DNA from: Fusobacterium ulcerans
GTDB lineage: Bacteria > Fusobacteriota > Fusobacteriia > Fusobacteriales > Fusobacteriaceae
NCBI RefSeq assembly: GCF_003019675.1
Contig: NZ_CP028105.1
Location: 1,814,282 to 1,878,281, forward strand
Reading direction: 5' to 3'
Length of the DNA stretch: 64,000 nt
The notes under the pieces were generated by a model. It was given only the letters and a program-made list of their open reading frames with translations. It did not search any database and was not told where the DNA came from. The position numbers were made by a program, and so were the translations under genes. How positions within the stretch are numbered: the stretch's first letter is position 1; each line of letters opens with the position of its first letter. This document shows, piece by piece, positions 33,914-43,116 of this stretch.

Positions 33914-33932
33914 TTTTTTTGTGCAAAAGTAC

Positions 33933-33961
33933 TTGACTTTTATTTTATTTAGGAGTATTAT
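33933..33961 (+). promoter_or_regulatory. promoter of the riboswitch-led signalling operon
   Basis: TTGACT (33933-33938), 17-nt spacer, TATTAT (33956-33961), about 25 nt before the riboswitch. Confidence 0.75.
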
Positions 33962-33984
33962 CTGAAAATGAAAATTGAATAATA

Positions 33985-34112
33985 CCAAATCGCTTAGTTT
34001 ATTTTATTAAATAAAGCGGGGGAACCATTATTTTGGGGCGTATTTCCACTAGGAATAGGATACTTTTCAATCCGAGCCCGTCAGCTAACCTCGTCAGCGT
34101 TGAAAAGAGCCT
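33985..34112 (+). ncRNA. cyclic di-AMP riboswitch (ydaO/yuaA class)
   Basis: The conserved ydaO elements occur in order: AAATCGCTTAG, then AAAGCGGGGGAACC, then TTGGGGCG, and the 3' core CCCGTCAGCTAACCTCGTC followed by GCGTTGAAAAGAG. These match the class as I recall it from Bacillus subtilis ydaO. The ligand, c-di-AMP, signals high internal potassium and normally switches expression off. The element stands before a terminator and the histidine kinase operon, opposite kdpFABC, so a potassium link makes sense. Confidence 0.92.
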
Positions 34113-34126
34113 GGGTTTGTTTATTT

Positions 34127-34161
34127 ACAACACCATGACTTTTTTGTTGTGGTGTTTTTTT
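34127..34161 (+). terminator. expression-platform terminator of the c-di-AMP riboswitch
   Basis: AACACCA (34129-34135) pairs with TGGTGTT (34150-34156), possibly extended inside by AC/GT, and runs into T8. It lies 15 nt after the riboswitch core. Confidence 0.8.
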
Positions 34162-34184
34162 AGTTTCAAATTACAAAGAGGTAA

Positions 34185-36050
34185 ATGGTGAAAGAGATGA
34201 AAGCAGGTATTAAAAGTGTTAAATCAAGAGTTTTTTTAATTTTCATTACAGCTTTGGGAATTTTTACTTTGAACAGTTTATGGGCTATTTTTAATTTTAA
34301 TATTTTAAACAATTCAATCGAGGGGATATTGGATTCAAATTACAAAAGTATAGTGGCTGCCCAAAATATGACAACATCAGTTGAAAGGCAGGATAGTTTG
34401 CAGTTATCTTATATTTTTACACGAGATAAAAAATATATAGCAGATTTTACAAAAAATGAATCACAATTTTATAATTTCTTAAAAAATGCTCAAGATAATG
34501 TGACAGAAATTGGAGAAAAAGAAATAGTAGATAAGCTTGGAAATTCTTATGAAGAATATATAAAAAAGTTTTATATTTTTATGAAAATAGAAAATACAGA
34601 GGAACAGAGAAATTTTTATTTTAAAGAAATATTTCCCAGATTTGAAAAAATAAAAAATATTTCTAAAAAACTTTTAGAAATTAATCAGGACTCTATGGTG
34701 AAAAAAAGATATGAAGCAGGGAAAATAGCAGCTAAAGCTACTCTCTTTACAACAATAATAGCAGTAGTTACAATTCTTTTAGGAATGTTGATAATTATTT
34801 ATCTTGTTAAAAAGATTTTAAAACAATTTCAAATCTTTATTGAAAAAATAGAAGAAATATCGAAAGAAAATTATTCTCAAAGAATACCTACAAACTTAGA
34901 TAAAGAATTTAATGAATTAGGAATTGCTTTTAATCAAATGGCAGAAAAATTAAATGATTACAAGAATATAAATATAAAAAAAATAATGACAGAAAAAAGT
35001 AAAGCAGAAGCAATTGTTGAGAGCATAAGTGATGGAATAATTGTAACAGATAAGGAAAATAAAATACTTCTTATCAATAATGCTGCTGAAAAACTTTTAA
35101 ATGTAGAGGAATCAGAATTGCTGGATAAATCATTTTTAACAGCAATTCCAAATAGAAAAATATATGACAGTATTACAGAAGTTAAAAACAATAATGATAT
35201 AAAATCTACTTTTAAGCAATTAGAAATATCTTTAAACTCCAATGTAGAGAAAAATATTTACTGTAGAGTTTTTATAAATTCCATAATTGGAAAAAATAAA
35301 GAAAATTTAGGGATAGTAACTTTGTTGCAGGATATAACAAAACTAAAAGAAATAGATCAGATGAAATCAGATTTTGTGTCAACAGTTTCACATGAATTCA
35401 GAACTCCTCTAACTTCTATGGGAATGGCTGTAGAGTTATTGGGAGATGGTTCTGTGGGAACAATAAATGAAACACAGAAAGAACTTTTAAAAGTAATAAA
35501 AGAGGATAATGAAAGATTAAATTTCCTTATTAGAGATCTTTTAGATTTATCAAGGTTGGAATCTGGAAAAACTCACATGAAATTTGAAGAATGCAGTATT
35601 AAAAAAATTGTGGAAACAGCAGTAAATTCTTTAAAAAACTTTTCTGAAAATAGAAATGTTAAAATAGAAATCAGAAATATAAAAGATTCATTTTTAGTTT
35701 TTGCTGATTTGAATAAGATTTTATTAGTTTTGACTAACCTTCTAACCAATGCTATAAAATATAAAAGTGAGGAAAGGGAAGGGAATATAATAGTAGAAGC
35801 GTTTAAGAAAGGAAAAAATATAGTTGTTTCTGTAAAAGATAATGGTAAGGGAATTCCAGAGGAATATAAAGAGAAAATATTTAATAAATTTATACAAGTT
35901 AAAATTTCTAATGATGGAAAAATAGAAGGAACAGGATTAGGACTTTCTATATGTAAAGAAATTATAAAAGCTCATGGAGGAGAAATATGGGTTGATAGTG
36001 TTTTAAATAAAGGAAGTATTTTTTATTTTTCATTAAAAAGTGTAGATTAA
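34185..36050 (+). CDS. membrane histidine kinase with HAMP and PAS domains
   Basis: A 621-residue sensor kinase. Membrane segments lie at about residues 12-32 and 184-208 with an extracellular helical sensor between. HAMP follows to about 260, PAS from about 275 (ESISDGIIVTD), then HisKA with the phospho-His in STVSHEFRTPLTS (about residue 404) and HATPase with NLLTNAIKY, DNGKGIP and GTGLGLSI. The ATG at 34185 is only four bases after GAGG; GTG 34188 or ATG 34197 are alternatives. It is the first gene after the c-di-AMP riboswitch and heads an operon with two receivers and a KdpD fragment. Confidence 0.9.
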   Translation: MVKEMKAGIKSVKSRVFLIFITALGIFTLNSLWAIFNFNILNNSIEGILDSNYKSIVAAQNMTTSVERQDSLQLSYIFTRDKKYIADFTKNESQFYNFLKNAQDNVTEIGEKEIVDKLGNSYEEYIKKFYIFMKIENTEEQRNFYFKEIFPRFEKIKNISKKLLEINQDSMVKKRYEAGKIAAKATLFTTIIAVVTILLGMLIIIYLVKKILKQFQIFIEKIEEISKENYSQRIPTNLDKEFNELGIAFNQMAEKLNDYKNINIKKIMTEKSKAEAIVESISDGIIVTDKENKILLINNAAEKLLNVEESELLDKSFLTAIPNRKIYDSITEVKNNNDIKSTFKQLEISLNSNVEKNIYCRVFINSIIGKNKENLGIVTLLQDITKLKEIDQMKSDFVSTVSHEFRTPLTSMGMAVELLGDGSVGTINETQKELLKVIKEDNERLNFLIRDLLDLSRLESGKTHMKFEECSIKKIVETAVNSLKNFSENRNVKIEIRNIKDSFLVFADLNKILLVLTNLLTNAIKYKSEEREGNIIVEAFKKGKNIVVSVKDNGKGIPEEYKEKIFNKFIQVKISNDGKIEGTGLGLSICKEIIKAHGGEIWVDSVLNKGSIFYFSLKSVD

Positions 36051-36069
36051 TATAAAGAACAGGAGAAAA

Positions 36070-36447
36070 ATGTCAAAAAAAATTCTTGTTATAGATGATG
36101 AAAAAAATATTTTATTAACTTTAAATTTAATTTTAAGAAATGAGGGTTACGATGTTTTAGTAGCTTCAGATAGTTTAGATGGAGTGATAAAAGCTGGAGA
36201 ATTAAAACCTGATTTGATATTGTTAGATATATGCCTGCCAAGAGTGGATGGATATTCTGTATGCAGATCATTGAGGTGTGATGTTGATATTGATAAAATA
36301 CCAATAGTATTTATGAGTTCAAAAAATCAGGAAGAAGATATAAAGGAAGCTTTTGATTCAGGGGGAAATGACTATTTATTAAAACCTTTTACAAAAGAAA
36401 AACTATTAGATATTGTTGAGAAAAACATATCAAAAGGAGAAAAATGA
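36070..36447 (+). CDS. single-domain response regulator
   Basis: A 125-residue protein that consists only of a receiver domain. The acidic pair is Asp9-Asp10, the phosphorylated residue is Asp53 in LLDICLP, and the Ser/Lys pair is in FMSS and LLKPF. No output domain follows, so it must act by protein contact or as a phosphorelay shuttle. It starts 19 nt after the kinase gene and overlaps the next receiver gene by 4 nt (ATGA). Confidence 0.9.
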   Translation: MSKKILVIDDEKNILLTLNLILRNEGYDVLVASDSLDGVIKAGELKPDLILLDICLPRVDGYSVCRSLRCDVDIDKIPIVFMSSKNQEEDIKEAFDSGGNDYLLKPFTKEKLLDIVEKNISKGEK

Positions 36448-37115
36448 AAAAGAAAATATTAATTACAGATGATGAAAAAAATATAAGAACCACTTTAAAT
36501 TACTGCCTTTCAGCTGAAGGGTTTGAAATAGAAACTGCATCTAATGGCAGCGAGGCATTGGAACTGCTTTTAGAACAGGGAAAAAGTTATGATTTAATAT
36601 TACTGGATATTAAAATGCCAGATATAAGTGGAATGGAAGTATTGAGAAAGTTGAGGGGAGCAGATAATAAAACTAATATTATTATGATGACTGCATATGG
36701 AACTATAAAAGAAGCAGTAGAAGCAATGAAATTAAATGCTATTGACTTTATAAGTAAACCATTCACTCCTGAGCAGATAAGAGTATTAGTAAAGAAAGTA
36801 TTTTCAAGAGAGGAATTAGAGGAAGAGAAGCTTGAAACTTATGAAGATTATATAGAATATGCAAAATTAAATATAATTGGAAAAAAATTTGAAAAAGGAG
36901 AAAGTCTTTTAAAAATAGCTATTGGAAAAAATGTTAATTCCCCAGAAGCACATAATTTATTAGGAGTAATAGCAGAATGTAAAGGAAAGATAGGAGAAGC
37001 TCAGAAACAATATAGAGCTGCTTTAGCTTTAGATTCTTCATATGAGCCTGCTGCATGTAATCTTGAAAGAATAACTGAAATGGATTATTCTAATGAAAAT
37101 ATAAAGTTGGGATAG
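36444..37115 (+). CDS. response regulator with TPR-like C-terminal domain
   Basis: A 223-residue protein. Residues 1-120 form a receiver domain with Asp9-Asp10, phospho-Asp55 in LLDIKMP, Thr in MMTAYG and Lys in FISKPFTP. Residues about 135-215 form helical TPR-like repeats (SPEAHNLLGVIAECKGKIGEAQKQYRAALALD is interpreted as one repeat and a half; only the short motif NLLGVIAECKGKIGEA is diagnostic). There is no DNA-binding domain. It overlaps the preceding receiver by 4 nt. Output by protein-protein contact is inferred. Confidence 0.87.
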   Translation: MKKKILITDDEKNIRTTLNYCLSAEGFEIETASNGSEALELLLEQGKSYDLILLDIKMPDISGMEVLRKLRGADNKTNIIMMTAYGTIKEAVEAMKLNAIDFISKPFTPEQIRVLVKKVFSREELEEEKLETYEDYIEYAKLNIIGKKFEKGESLLKIAIGKNVNSPEAHNLLGVIAECKGKIGEAQKQYRAALALDSSYEPAACNLERITEMDYSNENIKLG

Positions 37116-37124
37116 GGATAGGAT

Positions 37125-38267
37125 ATGGATGAAGGAAAAAGATTAACCCCAGAAGAAGCATTGAAAATATATAATAAAGAAAAGAATGGAAAACTTAAAA
37201 TATATCTTGGTTATTCTCCTGGAGTAGGAAAAACTTATACAATGCTCAGAGAAGCAAATATAAGAGCAAGAAGAGGGGAAGATATTTGTATAGGATATAT
37301 TGAACCTCATGATAGAAAAGCTACAACAGAGCAAATAGGAATATTAGAAGAAATTCCTCCTTTAGAAATAGAATATTGTGGAAAAAGATATAAAGAAGTA
37401 GATGTAGAAGGTATAAAAAAAAGAAAACCTGCAACAGTTCTTGTAGATGAACTTGCTCACACTAATATAAAAGGAAGTAAAAATAAAAAAAGATATGAAG
37501 ATATATTAGAAATACTTGGAGCAGGAATAAATGTTCATACGACTATGAATATACAACATCTTGAAAGTTTAAATGATACAATACACATAATAACAGGTAT
37601 AGTAGTAAGAGAAACCATTCCTGATAAAATAATAAATATTGCTAATGAAGTGGAAGTTATAGATATTTCATTTACAAGTCTTGAAGAGAGGCTTAAAAGA
37701 GGAGAAATATATAATTTTCAAACAGTTCCCAATGCATTAAAAAATTTTTTTAGACAGGGAAATTTAAATGCATTAAGAGAAATAGCATTAAGACAGATAG
37801 CTCAAGAGGTTGATAATAATCTAATTGAATACATGAAAGATAAAAAGATAACAACTAATTGGCATACTACAGAAAGAGTTTTAGTGTCAATATCATCAAG
37901 CCCTAAAGCAGGAAGGGTAGTTAGATATGGTGCGAGAATAGCTCAAAGATATAAATGTGAATTTTATGTTATATCAATTGAAACTACTGGAATTTTAAAA
38001 AAAGGATTCACAGAAGAGGAATGGAAAGTAATAGAGGAACATGAGAATCTAGCTAAAACTTTAGGAGCAGAAGTTGTAAGATTAAAAGGAAAGGATATTG
38101 TCAAAGAGATATTAAAATTTTCTTCAGAAAAGAGAATAACTCAGATAGTCTTAGGACATAGTAAAAGAAGCAGATTAACTACTTTTTTTAGAGGGTCAGT
38201 TATAAATAAAATAATAGAAAATTCAAAAGGAGCAGAGATAAGAATAGTTCCTTGGGAAAATATGTAA
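37125..38267 (+). CDS. truncated KdpD: cytoplasmic sensor half without kinase
   Basis: A 380-residue protein matching only the N-terminal cytoplasmic part of KdpD. Residues about 1-230 are the KdpD domain with P-loop SPGVGKT, VDELAHTN and NIQHLESLND. Residues about 245-378 are a Usp-type domain (ERVLVSISSSPKAG; VLGHSKRSR). The four membrane helices and kinase core of full KdpD are absent, and the ORF ends before a strong terminator, so this looks like a designed short form and not a decay product. In full KdpD this half tunes the response to potassium; here it may modulate the separate kinase upstream. Confidence 0.88.
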   Translation: MDEGKRLTPEEALKIYNKEKNGKLKIYLGYSPGVGKTYTMLREANIRARRGEDICIGYIEPHDRKATTEQIGILEEIPPLEIEYCGKRYKEVDVEGIKKRKPATVLVDELAHTNIKGSKNKKRYEDILEILGAGINVHTTMNIQHLESLNDTIHIITGIVVRETIPDKIINIANEVEVIDISFTSLEERLKRGEIYNFQTVPNALKNFFRQGNLNALREIALRQIAQEVDNNLIEYMKDKKITTNWHTTERVLVSISSSPKAGRVVRYGARIAQRYKCEFYVISIETTGILKKGFTEEEWKVIEEHENLAKTLGAEVVRLKGKDIVKEILKFSSEKRITQIVLGHSKRSRLTTFFRGSVINKIIENSKGAEIRIVPWENM

Positions 38268-38332
38268 AACTTCCTTTATAATAGACAGAGAAAAGTGAGA
38301 AAGATGTTTATTATAAAGGAAGTTTATTTTTT
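38267..38332. terminator. long perfect hairpin terminator
   Basis: Arms 38267-38283 and 38309-38325 are perfectly complementary over 17 bp, with T-rich sequence on the plus side. It ends the signalling operon and abuts the convergent M23 gene. Confidence 0.88.
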
Positions 38333-39164
38333 ATTTTTCCAATACTGGAGAATCAATGAAAAGGTATGGATTTACAAAAGTTGTTCCAACACTGATTGTA
38401 AAATGCAGATGAGGTCCAGTAGTAAAACCTGTATTTCCACTTTTTCCAATTATATCCCCTTTTTTTACTGTATCTCCCTCTTTTACATTTAAAACACTCA
38501 TATGAGCATAGCTTGAAAATACATTCATTCCATGGTCAATAACAAGAGTATTTCCAGTAGAAGTAAGCTCTTTTGCAAGAACTACCTTTCCAGAATTTGA
38601 TGCTTTTAAAGGAGTTCCTACAGAAACAGGAAAATCAATACCTGAATGATATCCCACTACCTTATTATTTACAAATCTCATAGCACCAAAGGGGCTGCTG
38701 ATTTTACTTTGTACAGGAAGGATAAAATTACTGTCCCAAAGTTTTTTTACAGCTGGGCTTTTCTTAGCTTCTGCTACAAAATTAGTCATAACCTTCATAT
38801 TCTTTTCAGAACGTTTTTCTGACATAGTTTTAGAAACTGTGATATAGCTTTTTTTAAAATTTCCATCAAGAACTTTTACAGTTTTAGAAAAAACTTCATT
38901 GTCCCCTTCAGATATTTTTACAGTATACACACCTTCAGGAGTAGAATAATGTACAGGAATAAGAGCCACTTTTTTTCCATCTTCATCAAAGCTTTTTATT
39001 TTTATATAAGAATTTTTAAAAGTGATTTTGTAGTCTTTATCAGCAGGATATTCAATATAGAAAAACCCTCCCTGATTGACTTTATCACTTGAAAATACAA
39101 TATTTTCTGAAGCAGAAGTTAAAATAGTCAAAGTAAGAAACATAAACAATAGTAATTTTTTCAT
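38331..39164 (-). CDS. exported M23-family metallopeptidase
   Basis: A 277-residue protein with a signal peptide (about residues 1-17), a beta-rich region to about 150, and a C-terminal LytM/M23 domain. Zinc ligands are in YHSGIDFP (His and Asp) and HLHF; the second active His is in SYAHM. It would cleave peptidoglycan cross-links or act as an envelope factor. The frame is open upstream to 39281, into the MATE gene; AGGAG six bases before the ATG at 39164 decides the start. It lies 17 nt after the MATE gene, so co-transcription is likely. Confidence 0.87.
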   Translation of the reverse strand: MKKLLLFMFLTLTILTSASENIVFSSDKVNQGGFFYIEYPADKDYKITFKNSYIKIKSFDEDGKKVALIPVHYSTPEGVYTVKISEGDNEVFSKTVKVLDGNFKKSYITVSKTMSEKRSEKNMKVMTNFVAEAKKSPAVKKLWDSNFILPVQSKISSPFGAMRFVNNKVVGYHSGIDFPVSVGTPLKASNSGKVVLAKELTSTGNTLVIDHGMNVFSSYAHMSVLNVKEGDTVKKGDIIGKSGNTGFTTGPHLHFTISVGTTFVNPYLFIDSPVLEK

Positions 39165-39181
39165 CTTCATCTCCTTTATTT

Positions 39182-40516
39182 TTAAGCAGAAGCTTCTATA
39201 TAATTTGTAACAATGATTTTCTTCATAAATGGAATAGTCAGTATAGCTGTCATAAAATCTGCAAAAGGCAGAGCAAGCCAAATACCATTTACTCCTACTA
39301 ATTTTGGAAGAATAACCAAACCTATAAACACGAAAAGAAAACTTCTAGACATACATATTACATTAGAAAACATAGGTCTGTCAACTGCCTGAAGATAGGC
39401 AATGTTTACAAAATTGAATCCAAGAAATGAAAGAGCTACGGAATAAAGAATAAATCCTTTAGCTGATTCAACAACAAGAGGTGCATCATGAGTAAAAATT
39501 CTTACTACTGGAGTAGCAAGGAGAATAATTATAAACAGAGAGCCTATTGAAGCTATAAAAGTTATTTTATGAGCAAAGATAAGCATTTTTTTTACTCTTT
39601 CCAAATTTGATCTTCCATAGTTAAAACTTACTATTGGCTGTATTCCTTGAGAAAGACCTGTGAAAAGCATTCTAAAGAACATAAAGCTATATGAAATTAT
39701 TCCATAAGCAGAAGCTCCAAATACTCCTATTGCATTCATAAATGCTATATTGAGAAGAACTGTAATTACAGCAACTGCAAATTCTAAGACAAATGAAGGA
39801 AATCCTATTGAAAGAAGTTTCTTTAAAAGAAAGAAATCTATATTTTTTAAAGAAAGATCGAGCTTAAATGTAGAACCAATAAAGTGTTTGCAAAGATATA
39901 TAGCGGAAACTATCTGACTTATGGCAGTAGCATAAGCTCCCCCCTCAATTCCCAGATTAAATTTAAAGATAAATAAATAATCCAAAACAATATTCATTCC
40001 AGCACCTAATAAAGTAGAGACCATTGCTCTCCTTGGAGCATTGTCATTTCTTACAACTGCATTCAATGACATAGACATCATAAGAAAGAAAGTAGCTACT
40101 GTACATGGGTACATATATCCTTTTATCATAGGAAGAAGTTTTTCATTTGCTCCCATTGCCATCATCAAAGGATTGGTAAATAAAAATATCATACTTGCTA
40201 CTATTATATATACAAAAATATTTAGAAGAATTATATGAGAGAAACATTTATTCTGGTATTTTATATCACCTTTCTTAAATGCAATAAGAGTAGCTCCTCC
40301 TATTCCAAACATCAGACTAAGGGCAACAGTAAAGTTAATGATAGGATATCCGATATTTACAGCAGCAATTCCATCACTTCCTACTCCTCTTGTAATAAAG
40401 ACACCATCAGCAATAGTATAAAGAGATGTCACTATCATGCTGATAGTAGAAGGAACAGCAAAACTAAAAAAAAGTTTTGATATCTTTCCAGTCTCCAGAT
40501 TTAAATTTTGTTTCAT
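39182..40516 (-). CDS. MATE-family efflux transporter
   Basis: A 444-residue carrier with twelve membrane segments and the MATE-type opening SFAVPSTISMIVTSLYTIADGVFITRGVG (the core motif is YTIADGVFI). It exports cationic drugs or metabolites using a sodium or proton gradient. Strong resemblance is to the fusobacterial/clostridial MepA-like branch. The frame opens at a TTG at 40531, but AAGGTG before the ATG at 40516 is a clear ribosome site. It is divergent from the riboflavin operon. Confidence 0.88.
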   Translation of the reverse strand: MKQNLNLETGKISKLFFSFAVPSTISMIVTSLYTIADGVFITRGVGSDGIAAVNIGYPIINFTVALSLMFGIGGATLIAFKKGDIKYQNKCFSHIILLNIFVYIIVASMIFLFTNPLMMAMGANEKLLPMIKGYMYPCTVATFFLMMSMSLNAVVRNDNAPRRAMVSTLLGAGMNIVLDYLFIFKFNLGIEGGAYATAISQIVSAIYLCKHFIGSTFKLDLSLKNIDFFLLKKLLSIGFPSFVLEFAVAVITVLLNIAFMNAIGVFGASAYGIISYSFMFFRMLFTGLSQGIQPIVSFNYGRSNLERVKKMLIFAHKITFIASIGSLFIIILLATPVVRIFTHDAPLVVESAKGFILYSVALSFLGFNFVNIAYLQAVDRPMFSNVICMSRSFLFVFIGLVILPKLVGVNGIWLALPFADFMTAILTIPFMKKIIVTNYIEASA

Positions 40517-40632
40517 TTTTTCACCTTCCAAATATTAATCAAATTTATATGAACAATACATATCATACACTATAAATAAAAATTTTCAATAGAATTTAAG
40601 GGAAAATTTTAAAAAACACTGGAAATATCTAG

Positions 40633-40661
40633 TTGACAAAAATAGAAAGCAGCTTTATACT
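40633..40661 (+). promoter_or_regulatory. promoter of the riboflavin operon
   Basis: TTGACA (40633-40638), 17-nt spacer, TATACT (40656-40661), 30 nt before the FMN riboswitch. Confidence 0.88.
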
Positions 40662-40690
40662 ATTTATGTAGAGAAATTAAATAAAAAAAT

Positions 40691-40802
40691 TATCTTCAGG
40701 GCAGGGTGTGATTCCCGACCGGCGGTAAAAGTCCGCGAAGACCTTTGGTCTTGATTTGGTGCAACTCCAAAACCGACAGTATAGTCTGGATGGAAGAAGA
40801 GG
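40691..40802 (+). ncRNA. FMN riboswitch (RFN element)
   Basis: The conserved RFN segments are present in order: ATCTTCAGGGCAGGGTG, TTCCCGACCGGCGGT, GTCCGCGA, GCAACTCC, AAACCGACAGT and ATAGTCTGGATGGAAGAAGA. It precedes a terminator at 40841-40867 and the ribH-ribD-ribE-ribBA operon, so FMN shuts off riboflavin synthesis by transcription termination. Confidence 0.97.
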
Positions 40803-40840
40803 AAAGAAATCTTTTTTGATTGTCTTTTTTATGCTTTTAC

Positions 40841-40867
40841 AGCCTGGAGTTTATCTGGGCTTTTTTA
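40841..40867 (+). terminator. expression-platform terminator of the FMN riboswitch
   Basis: AGCCTGG (40841-40847) and CTGGGCT (40855-40861) pair with two G-U pairs and run into T6, 26 nt before the ribH start. Confidence 0.83.
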
Positions 40868-40893
40868 TTTGTCCTGAATCACAAGGAGGAAAA

Positions 40894-41355
40894 ATGAAAG
40901 TATTAGAAGGAAATTATGCAGGTAGAGGGTTAAGAGTTGGAATTGTAGCAGCAAGATTTAATGAGTTCATCACATCTAAATTAATAGGTGGAGCAGAAGA
41001 TGCACTAGTTAGACATGAAGTTGCAAAAGATGATATTGAATTAGCTTGGGTACCTGGAGCATTTGAAATTCCTTTAGCAGCAAAGAAAATGGCAGAATCA
41101 GGGAGATATGATGCTGTAATTACTCTAGGAGCAGTAATTAAAGGATCAACACCGCATTTTGATTACGTTTGTGCAGAAGTTTCTAAAGGAGTAGCTACTG
41201 TAAGTCTTCAAAGTAATATACCAGTAATATTTGGTGTACTTACTACAAACACTATAGAAGAAGCTATCCAAAGAGCTGGAACAAAAGCAGGAAATAAAGG
41301 ATTTGATGCTGGAGTTACAGCTATTGAAATGGTAAACTTACTAAAGGGGATGTAA
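40894..41355 (+). CDS. ribH: 6,7-dimethyl-8-ribityllumazine synthase
   Basis: A 153-residue lumazine synthase, which condenses the pyrimidine and the four-carbon phosphate in the penultimate step of riboflavin synthesis. Family motifs [17 protein letters not shown] and [14 protein letters not shown] with the catalytic His are intact. An open frame extends back over the riboswitch to 40756 but is spurious; AAGGAGG seven bases before the ATG at 40894 marks the start. It is first in the rib operon. Confidence 0.96.
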   Translation: MKVLEGNYAGRGLRVGIVAARFNEFITSKLIGGAEDALVRHEVAKDDIELAWVPGAFEIPLAAKKMAESGRYDAVITLGAVIKGSTPHFDYVCAEVSKGVATVSLQSNIPVIFGVLTTNTIEEAIQRAGTKAGNKGFDAGVTAIEMVNLLKGM

Positions 41356-41357
41356 TC

Positions 41358-42434
41358 ATGGATAAGAAGTACATGGAGAGGGCATTGGAACTTGCTGCTC
41401 TGGGAGAGGGAAATGTAAATCCTAATCCTATGGTAGGAGCAGTAGTAGTAAAAGATGGAAAAATCTTAGGGGAAGGATATCATAGAAAATATGGTGGACC
41501 TCATGCAGAAGTTTTTGCTCTGGAAGAAGCTGGAGAAAAAGCTAAGGGAGCAACTATCTATGTTACTTTAGAACCATGTTCTCATTATGGAAAAACTCCT
41601 CCATGTGCCAAAAAAATAATAGATATGGGGATAAAAAGATGCGTTATCGCATCTTTAGACCCTAATCCGCTAGTATCTGGAAGAGGTATAAAAATGATGA
41701 CAGATGCTGGGATTGAAGTAATTACTGGCATCATGGAAAAAGAAGCTTTAGAACTCAATAGAGTTTTTATGAAATATATATCAACAAAGACGCCATATCT
41801 ATTTTTGAAATGTGGTATAACATTAGATGGAAAAATAGCCAGCAGAACAGGAAATTCAAAATGGATAACTAACGAACTGGCGAGAGAAAAAGTACAAAGA
41901 CTGAGAAATAAATATATGGGAATAATGGTAGGAATAAATACAGTTCTTGCAGATGACCCAAGTCTTACAGCTAGAATAGAAAATGGAAGAAATCCATATA
42001 GAATAGTAATAGACCCATTTTTAGATATTCCTTTAGATTCAAAGTTTGTAAATTTTGAAGATGGAAAAAGTATTCTGGTTACTTCATATAATAATGTAGA
42101 AAAAGAAAAAATATCTCTTTTAAAAAATAAAAATGTAAATGTGATTTTTTTAGAAGGGACAAATTTTAAAATATGTGATATATTAAAAAAAGTTGGTGAA
42201 ACAGGAATAGATGCAGTTCTTTTAGAAGGTGGAAGTTTCCTAATATCAAGAGCTTTTGCTGAAAAAGCTATAGATGGCGGAGAGATATTTATTGCTCCAA
42301 AGATACTTGGAGATGGTGAAGCGGTACCTTTTATAAAGGGATTTACCTGTGAAAATATTTCTGATGGATTTCAGCTGGAAAATGTTAAAATAAATAATTA
42401 TGGAAATAATGTATCGATGGAATTTTACAGATAG
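41358..42434 (+). CDS. ribD: bifunctional riboflavin deaminase/reductase
   Basis: A 358-residue RibD. The N-terminal cytidine-deaminase-like domain binds zinc with HAEVFAL and PCSHYGKTPPCAKKI. The C-terminal reductase domain (from about residue 145) starts LKCGITLDGKIAS. It makes the pyrimidine substrate of lumazine synthase. It starts 2 nt after ribH, preceded by AAGGGGATG. Confidence 0.95.
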   Translation: MDKKYMERALELAALGEGNVNPNPMVGAVVVKDGKILGEGYHRKYGGPHAEVFALEEAGEKAKGATIYVTLEPCSHYGKTPPCAKKIIDMGIKRCVIASLDPNPLVSGRGIKMMTDAGIEVITGIMEKEALELNRVFMKYISTKTPYLFLKCGITLDGKIASRTGNSKWITNELAREKVQRLRNKYMGIMVGINTVLADDPSLTARIENGRNPYRIVIDPFLDIPLDSKFVNFEDGKSILVTSYNNVEKEKISLLKNKNVNVIFLEGTNFKICDILKKVGETGIDAVLLEGGSFLISRAFAEKAIDGGEIFIAPKILGDGEAVPFIKGFTCENISDGFQLENVKINNYGNNVSMEFYR

Positions 42435-42442
42435 AGAGGAGA

Positions 42443-43099
42443 GTGAGTTCTATTTTTACAGGACTTGTAGAAGAGATGGGAGAAGTCCTTGCTATTGAAA
42501 ATGGTGAGAAATCTCTTAAAATAAAAATAAAATGTAAAAAAGTCTTAGATAAAAGTAAGATTGGAGATAGTATAGCAACAAATGGAACTTGTCTTACTGC
42601 TGTTGAAATAGGAGAGAATTATTTTACTGCTGACTGTATGTATGAAACAGTAAAAAGAACTAATCTGAAAAGACTTAAAGCAGGGGATAAAGTAAATCTT
42701 GAAAAATCTATCACATTGGCAACTCCTCTTGGAGGACATCTTGTAACAGGAGATGTAGACTGTGAAGGAACTATTGCTTCAATAGCTTCTGAAGGAATAG
42801 CAAAGATATATGAGATAGAGATAGACAGACAATATATGAAATATGTAGTGGAAAAAGGAAGAGTAACTTTAGATGGAGCAAGTCTGACAGTTATGAGAAT
42901 GACAGACAGTAGTCTGAGTGTATCTCTTATACCACATACACAGGAAATGGTAACATTAGGAAGTAAAAATATAGGAGATCATATAAATGTAGAAACTGAT
43001 CTCATAGGAAAATATGTAGAAAGACTGCTTAATTTTTCTGGTGAAGATAAAAAAGAAGGAATACTTACAAGAGAGTTTCTCTTGGAAAATGGATTTTAG
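42443..43099 (+). CDS. ribE: riboflavin synthase alpha subunit
   Basis: A 218-residue riboflavin synthase built of two lumazine-binding repeats. The first opens with the family signature FTGLVEEMG, and GTCLTAV and GASLTV mark the two ligand pockets. The start is a GTG at 42443 after GAGGAGA, eight bases after ribD ends. It dismutates two lumazines to riboflavin. Confidence 0.94.
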   Translation: MSSIFTGLVEEMGEVLAIENGEKSLKIKIKCKKVLDKSKIGDSIATNGTCLTAVEIGENYFTADCMYETVKRTNLKRLKAGDKVNLEKSITLATPLGGHLVTGDVDCEGTIASIASEGIAKIYEIEIDRQYMKYVVEKGRVTLDGASLTVMRMTDSSLSVSLIPHTQEMVTLGSKNIGDHINVETDLIGKYVERLLNFSGEDKKEGILTREFLLENGF

Positions 43100-43116
43100 A
43101 GGAGAGTGAATTAAGA

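Noticed and set aside
37125-38267. KdpD fragment as a frameshifted pseudogene
   Set aside because: The downstream DNA contains no remains of the membrane or kinase parts and the ORF ends cleanly at its domain border before a terminator.
40756-40893. 46 extra N-terminal codons on ribH
   Set aside because: They cover the FMN riboswitch and its terminator. The lumazine synthase N-terminus and ribosome site fit 40894.
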